Shown: positions 59,743-64,000 of the stretch, in pieces
Layout: every line of letters begins with the position of its first letter
Position numbering within the stretch: position 1 is the first letter of the stretch
NCBI GenBank assembly: GCA_964430475.1
Contig: CAYSEQ010000004.1
Span: forward strand, 1-64,000
Reading direction: 5' to 3'
Length of the DNA: 64,000 nucleotides
Origin: CAYSEQ01 sp964430475
GTDB lineage: Bacteria; Patescibacteriota; Microgenomatia; UBA8517
The notes under the pieces: model-generated
Told to the model about the DNA's origin: nothing
Databases searched by the model: none
The model's input: only the letters and a program-made list of their open reading frames with translations
Program-made: the position numbers and the translations under genes

Positions 59743-61026
59743 ATGGAAAGGCCAGTCAGGGTTCGTATAGCACCTTCTCCAACGGGTTTTGCACATGTTG
59801 GAACGGCATATACTGCTGTCTTTAATTTTGCTTTTGCTAGAAAAAATAGCGGTAAGTTTATTTTGCGTTTGGAGGATACTGATATAAAAAGGAATGTACC
59901 TGGGGCAGAGACTGCGATATATGAAGGCTTATCGTGGTTGGGTTTGACTTGGGATGAAGGTCCAGATGTTGGCGGGAGGTTTAGTCCCTATAGGCAATCC
60001 GAGAGACTCAATATCTACCAACAAGAGGCCAAAAGGCTTCTTAGGAGAGGTCTAGCATTTGAGGATAATGGGGCTATAAGATTTAAAAATCCAGGAAAAG
60101 ATGTATTTTGGAAAGATTTAATCCGCGGCGAAATTAAATTTCCTGGCAGTGAGATTACCGATTTTGTCATACTTAAAGCAAACGGTTTCCCTACATACAA
60201 TTTCGGCGTGGTAGTGGATGACATTTATATGGAGATTTCGCATGTGATAAGGGGTGAAGAGCATATCTCAAACACTCCAAAACAAATTGCCCTTTATAAT
60301 GCTTTCGAAAAAACTCCGCCAGAGTTTGCGCATCTTCCCACCTTAAGAAATAAAGATCGCAAAAAACTTTCCAAGCGTCGGGATCCGGTTGATTTAAGAA
60401 TTTATAAAAAAGAGGGTTTACTTCCTCAGGCCTTGGTTAATTTTTTGTGTCTTCTAGGTTGGTCGCATCCTGAAGGGAAAGAAATTTTTGATATGGAAGA
60501 GTTCATCAGATTTTTTAGTTTAGAAAGAGTTAGAAAAGCAGGTCCAATTTTTGATTTATCTAAACTTAATTGGATTAATGGAGAATATATTAGGAAGTTG
60601 TCTCCCAGTGAGCTCGGAGATGAAATTTATGAATTTTTTAACGGGAAATATCCTAAATATAAGATTGGTAAGATTCTCCCCTTAGTGCAAACTCGCATAA
60701 AGAACCTTAAAGAATTTGAAAACTTAGCTGGATTTTTCTTTGAAAAACCCAAGGTCGTAAAAGATCTTTTTGGAGTAAATTATAAAAGACACTTGAAAGT
60801 TGCCTTTGAACTTCTGTCAGGATTAAAAAATTTTAATATTGAGAATTTAAATAAAGCTTTCAAGAAAGCTATTGAGGAAAACTCCTTTAACACAGGGGAT
60901 TTTTTTATGGATTTAAGAATTGCTATAGCCGGAAGTCGTATAACTCCCCCAATCAACGAATCTATTCTTATCTTAGGTAAAAAAGAAACACTGCATAGGT
61001 TAGAGGAAGTGTTAAACTTAAGATAA
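59743..61026 (+). CDS. gltX: Glutamyl-tRNA synthetase (non-discriminating or standard)
   Basis: 427 residues, somewhat short of the usual 470. Class I core with the HIGH-like motif in PSPTGFAHVGTAYTAVFNF, the RLEDTD signature, and the KMSKS-like KLSKRRDP. YNFGVVVDDIYMEISHVIRGEEH is typical. The C-terminal anticodon domain is reduced. Charges tRNA-Glu and, in organisms that use GatCAB, often tRNA-Gln too. Confidence 0.94.
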   Translation: MERPVRVRIAPSPTGFAHVGTAYTAVFNFAFARKNSGKFILRLEDTDIKRNVPGAETAIYEGLSWLGLTWDEGPDVGGRFSPYRQSERLNIYQQEAKRLLRRGLAFEDNGAIRFKNPGKDVFWKDLIRGEIKFPGSEITDFVILKANGFPTYNFGVVVDDIYMEISHVIRGEEHISNTPKQIALYNAFEKTPPEFAHLPTLRNKDRKKLSKRRDPVDLRIYKKEGLLPQALVNFLCLLGWSHPEGKEIFDMEEFIRFFSLERVRKAGPIFDLSKLNWINGEYIRKLSPSELGDEIYEFFNGKYPKYKIGKILPLVQTRIKNLKEFENLAGFFFEKPKVVKDLFGVNYKRHLKVAFELLSGLKNFNIENLNKAFKKAIEENSFNTGDFFMDLRIAIAGSRITPPINESILILGKKETLHRLEEVLNLR

Positions 61027-61050
61027 AGTTTAATCCGGAAGGCTTTTGAT

Positions 61051-62070
61051 TTGTATCTTTCGTTTAGTAAAAAAAGTATTGCTTTATGGAGAATAAAGGC
61101 TATGGGAGGTAAACTGCCCACCCAAACTTATCATTCAATATACAAAAAATCTTTAGATTTTGACGATTTTCGTGCGAAACTTAAGTTAAAAAATATTGAA
61201 GCAAAAAATCACTTAGCGAAGAAATATCCCCATGCTGAGAAATTTTTAAAACAAAAAGGACTCGAGATAGCAAAGATAAGAGAACATTCTGCTAAGCTTT
61301 TAAGTACTGGTGCTTTGACAGGTGCCCTTCTTTTAGGTTTCCCGAAAGACGAGTTTCTACTTCCATCTCCCTATGAGTTTGTGGATAAAATAAGTTCAAA
61401 AAGAAACTTGATTGCGTTAGGTAGTGGAAAGAGTGAAGTCCAACTTAGTTTAAAAGAAATCTTACTTGAGGCTTTTGATTCTATTTTGCCAAAAAAGATT
61501 CGGCCATTAACTCGTGATGAGGAAAAATTTTTGGAGTATGTTTTACGAAAAACAACTAACATACCTGTAAGAGCAACACTTGAGGGTGAACATTTGAATA
61601 CTACCTTTGGCATTATCGGTATTGAACAGCATCTTAGGCGTTATCCAGGGGATCGTTTGGAAAAACATGGGAAAGGGGACATCTTAAGTGCTGGGATTGC
61701 TAATGGACTAGGTGCTTGGGGGTATTTTGCAAAAAGTGAAAAAGATTTAACTAAAGATTTAGAAGATATAGAAAAATGGTATGCTTCTGTACAGACACTC
61801 TATTTGCCTGATTGGAATAAAAGATTTCCATACTTGAAAGATTGGTATAAGTATAGAAAGATTCTAATTGTGAATGTTGAGAACGCAAACGCTGTTGTTG
61901 CCTCCGTCGCTGATTCTGGGCCTGCAGCTTGGACGGGAAAGCATTTTGGCGGGAGCCCAGAAGTTATGCAAGCCTTAGGTGGAGATAATTTTAAAAAAGG
62001 TAAAGTGTTAGTTTTTTTTGTTGACGATCCAGAAAATCAAATTTCATTAGGTCCAGTCAATTATTATTAA
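61051..62070 (+). CDS. Unknown protein with possible double-psi beta-barrel at the C-terminus
   Basis: 339 residues from a TTG at 61051; ATG 61102 is a possible start. A charged helical N-terminus, one hydrophobic stretch (LLSTGALTGALLLGF), a middle region and a C-terminal domain with VNVENANAVVASVADSGPAAWTGKHFGGSPEVMQALGG. That last stretch has the pattern of RlpA/3D-type barrels (D-x-GP ... D/E-LS ... AL), which cut or bind wall glycans. Whole-family identity not recognised. The upstream gene gltX ends 24 bases before. Confidence 0.5.
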   Translation: MYLSFSKKSIALWRIKAMGGKLPTQTYHSIYKKSLDFDDFRAKLKLKNIEAKNHLAKKYPHAEKFLKQKGLEIAKIREHSAKLLSTGALTGALLLGFPKDEFLLPSPYEFVDKISSKRNLIALGSGKSEVQLSLKEILLEAFDSILPKKIRPLTRDEEKFLEYVLRKTTNIPVRATLEGEHLNTTFGIIGIEQHLRRYPGDRLEKHGKGDILSAGIANGLGAWGYFAKSEKDLTKDLEDIEKWYASVQTLYLPDWNKRFPYLKDWYKYRKILIVNVENANAVVASVADSGPAAWTGKHFGGSPEVMQALGGDNFKKGKVLVFFVDDPENQISLGPVNYY

Positions 62071-62191
62071 GGAAGGTTTTTAGGATTTGAGATGCGATAA
62101 AGTTGAAAACAGACTTACTTAGTTAGATGATGATGCAATAACATTGAAAATTTTTTAAAATTTAAAGTTTTTTAAGTTTAAATCTATTTTT

Positions 62192-62530
62192 ATGTCTAAG
62201 ATTTTTTACGACCAATTTATTGACTTAGGAGATCTTAAATCCAAAATAGATAGAATTAGTCAATCTGGTGAGGAAAAAGAAGAGCTTTGGCACCTTGTTG
62301 ATGAATATGTTCATCACAGAATTTTAGGATGTATTTTCGACAACCTTCCAAGAAAATATCATGATGAATTTATGAAAAGATTTTATGATGAACCTTTTAA
62401 TGATGGACTAATTGAGTTTTTAAACGCTAAGATGGGAATGAATTTTGAGAAGGTTGTTAGAGAAGAGGTAGATAGGATAAAGAAAGAATTATTGAAAGAG
62501 GCGTGCTTCAAACCAATGAAGCGAAAATAA
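62192..62530 (+). CDS. Small helical protein
   Basis: 112 residues, all helical in composition, with no signal or membrane segment. It contains IDRISQSGEEKEELWHLVDEYVHHRILGCIFDNLPRKYHDEFMKRFYDEP, a pattern seen in small cytosolic proteins of this lineage. Function unknown. AT-rich inverted repeats occur in the 120 bases before it. Confidence 0.6.
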   Translation: MSKIFYDQFIDLGDLKSKIDRISQSGEEKEELWHLVDEYVHHRILGCIFDNLPRKYHDEFMKRFYDEPFNDGLIEFLNAKMGMNFEKVVREEVDRIKKELLKEACFKPMKRK

Positions 62531-62572
62531 AACTTGACTATTCTTGAAAGGTTATTTACTCTTTAAGTTGAA

Positions 62573-62731
62573 GTGAGAAAGCCTGCCCAATATACAAGTG
62601 GTATCGTTGAAATAGTAGTTCTTATAGTTATTGCTCTAATTACGGCTTCGCTACTTTTTCTTTTGATTCCAAATAAAAGTTCATCCCTTGAAAGTGTATT
62701 GGGGGAAGAAACTGTTGAGAACCTACCTTAA
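62573..62731 (+). CDS. 52-residue single-helix membrane protein
   Basis: GTG start, then a basic/polar lead (RKPAQYTSG), one hydrophobic helix (IVEIVVLIVIALITASLLFLLIP) and an acidic tail ending EETVENLP. A promoter-like pair TTGACT (62534-62539) and TACTCT (62557-62562) would start a message about four bases before the GTG. No family recognised. Confidence 0.5.
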   Translation: MRKPAQYTSGIVEIVVLIVIALITASLLFLLIPNKSSSLESVLGEETVENLP

Positions 62732-62845
62732 CAATCTAAAAAATTTGAGATTTTAAAGGTTTCAGTCTTTTTTATAAGAAGTTGTTTCAAAGCTTAAGAT
62801 AAAGTTTTAGTCTTTGATCCAATGCTGAAATATTTAAATTAAAAG

Positions 62846-63308
62846 ATGGATATTAGAAAGTGGTTAGAACTTGCGTTAAAGATCGTTGACGAACGAAGAA
62901 GTAGAGGATTTACACTTGAGGTACAGCTTTATGCTTTCAAAAATCTTCTTTATTTAAGACAATTTTTTACCTACTTAATTTTTCGATTCCGGCCCAATAA
63001 AAGAAAAGAGTATGAAATAGAGTTTATTAAGGGATTCGAAATTTTTTTGTGAGCATTTGTATAATTCTTGTAAATTGTTAGAAAAAACTCAGGTTATTAT
63101 AGATTCCCCAATAAGTTTGTCTGAATTGATATTTTTGCTTGATTGGGGTTTAGGAATTTGTTTTGATATAGCCTATAAATATAAAGAAGAGGAAATTAAT
63201 AATCTTTATAATAATATGCTTCCTAAAGTAAATTATGTTTATAAGTTAATTAGGCAAAAGAAAGAGGCGCTTAGTGATTATCTTTATGGAACGAACTTTT
63301 TGTCTTAA
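62846..63308 (+). pseudogene. Helical protein gene split by a frameshift in a T7 run
   Basis: The first frame (62846-63052, 68 codons) runs into a TGA just after TTTTTTT (63042-63048). The next frame continues without a stop across the same point and runs to 63308 (LYNSCKLLEKTQVIID ... DYLYGTNFLS). Joining them by one base within the T-run gives a single helical protein of about 153 residues. A sequencing error, a true break or programmed slippage are all possible. No family recognised. The second part alone would need a TTG start with no ribosome site. Confidence 0.5.
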
Positions 63309-63357
63309 CGATGTCTTTCTAAAGAAACCAAGTGGTAATTTTTGAATTTTATTTTGT

Positions 63358-63567
63358 TTACCGAAGCCAGGAGTTAAGCACATTGTTAACTCTTTCTCTT
63401 AATTCTTCGGGGTTTTTTTCCGGATCAATCCCTTGAGACAGCATTTCTTGTTGTATTCCCATTTTTAACTCCTCAACTTCTCTGGCATAGGGATCAAATT
63501 TCTTCTCCCCTTCTTCTTTTCTAGTTGGGTTTCCACCCAAAAAATTTTTAATCCTTTCTATTAACAT
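63358..63567 (-). CDS. Small charged helical protein
   Basis: 69 residues, very rich in Glu, Lys and Arg, with an amphipathic N-terminus (MLIERIKNFLGG) and helices that end RERVNNVLNSWLR. No membrane segment. Not recognised. It diverges from the M32 peptidase gene. Confidence 0.5.
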   Translation of the reverse strand: MLIERIKNFLGGNPTRKEEGEKKFDPYAREVEELKMGIQQEMLSQGIDPEKNPEELRERVNNVLNSWLR

Positions 63568-63622
63568 TTTGTGAACAATATTTTGGAATAATTTTAAGAA
63601 ATTTTCAAGTTTTTATTGTTTC

Positions 63623-63652
63623 TTGAAAATTCCTAACCTTAAGCGATAAACT
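63623..63652 (+). promoter_or_regulatory. Predicted promoter of the M32 peptidase gene
   Basis: TTGAAA (63623-63628), an 18-base spacer and TAAACT (63647-63652). The start point falls on the ATG at 63660, giving a leaderless message. Confidence 0.45.
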
Positions 63653-63659
63653 TTTTTCA

Positions 63660-64000
63660 ATGAAAATTAAAGATAAGAAGCTTAAAAAACTTATCAACCT
63701 TTATAAAGAAATTTCAACTTTAGAAAAAATTTCCTCCCTTCTTAGTTGGGATCTTAATGTAAATATGCCTCCAAAAGGAGGAGAAGCCCGAGCAAGACAA
63801 ATATCATACATAGCCCAATTAGTTACTGAAAAATGGTTGGATACTGAATTTAGGAAACTTTTCGACTTGCTTGTTGCAAGAAAAAATAAACTAGAGGGTT
63901 TGGACAGAGCAATATTTAGGAGTTTGGAAAGAGAGGCAAAATTCTATTTTAGGGTTCCTAAAAAAATAATTAAGGAGAAAGCCGAGACTTCAACATACGC
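63660..64000 (+). CDS. Carboxypeptidase Taq (M32), 3' end beyond the window
   Basis: 113 codons are visible. The N-terminus matches the M32 family: LYKEISTLEKISSLLSWDLNVNMPPKGGEARARQISYIAQL, where the family has LLSWDxxxxMPxxGxxxR. The zinc motif HEXXH would lie outside. Cytosolic zinc carboxypeptidase for peptide turnover. The fragment has no stop within the window. Confidence 0.85.
   Translation, partial: MKIKDKKLKKLINLYKEISTLEKISSLLSWDLNVNMPPKGGEARARQISYIAQLVTEKWLDTEFRKLFDLLVARKNKLEGLDRAIFRSLEREAKFYFRVPKKIIKEKAETSTY

Noticed and set aside
1..64000. tRNA genes, rRNA genes, CRISPR arrays, prophage
   Set aside because: No cloverleaf with a T-loop, no 16S/23S blocks, no regularly spaced repeats and no phage structural genes were seen on reading through both strands; a dedicated scan could still find a tRNA missed by eye.

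Overview
The window is AT-rich and densely coded, with most genes on the + strand. It reads as part of a chromosome from a Candidate Phyla Radiation (Patescibacteria) bacterium, most likely of the Microgenomates group. The signs are small versions of housekeeping genes (RNase Y without membrane anchor, short Rel, endonuclease III without its iron-sulfur cysteines), an archaeal-type aspartyl-tRNA synthetase, many small one-helix membrane proteins, and large Pro/Thr-linker surface proteins with dockerin-like ends. Many genes have a -10 hexamer 5-10 bases before the start codon and no ribosome binding site. The taxonomic placement is inference from gene content only.

Layout. 1-3183: 3' part of a large multidomain surface protein. 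3192-9895: RNase Y behind a folded leader, HU, a three-gene ABC-2 exporter, miaA and an AI-2E/PerM-type membrane protein. 10122-12253: a small HExxH protein, a decayed IS481-type transposase, and the RNase P RNA gene, whose promoter lies in the end of the transposase relic. 12379-22134: a type IV pilus cluster (PilB, PilC, three prepilin-like proteins on the - strand, a PilM-PilN fusion, PilO, a pseudopilin). 22195-30544: a 7TM histidine kinase, a lone receiver protein, an alpha-glucan phosphorylase and several secreted or anchored proteins. 30580-33576: comM and murC.

33570-38715 is the most interesting stretch. A BlaI-like repressor and an M56 (BlaR1-like) membrane metallopeptidase are followed by a 17-bp palindrome of BlaI type lying on the promoter of an anchored DsbA-like protein and a CxxC membrane protein. 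Next comes an OmpR-type two-component pair. A nearly identical 19-bp box stands at the same place before the regulator and before a small secreted helical protein just downstream, which looks like an autoregulated envelope-response circuit.

38759-43223 holds a hydrolase, an oxidoreductase, two 40-residue membrane microproteins, dtd, a CAP-domain protein and a rhomboid protease. 43244-45850 holds nth, a tiny zinc ribbon, a small membrane protein and about 1.35 kb of non-coding DNA with decayed reading frames. 45851-64000 holds DUF4446 and DUF3048 genes, a winged-helix/nucleotidyltransferase protein, secD-secF-nuclease, cca, recJ, rel, aspS behind a terminator-like hairpin, a D,D-carboxypeptidase, gltX, several lineage-type unknowns, and the start of an M32 carboxypeptidase cut by the window end.

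No tRNA, 16S/23S rRNA, CRISPR array or prophage was seen. All calls come from reading the sequence by eye; no database search was run.
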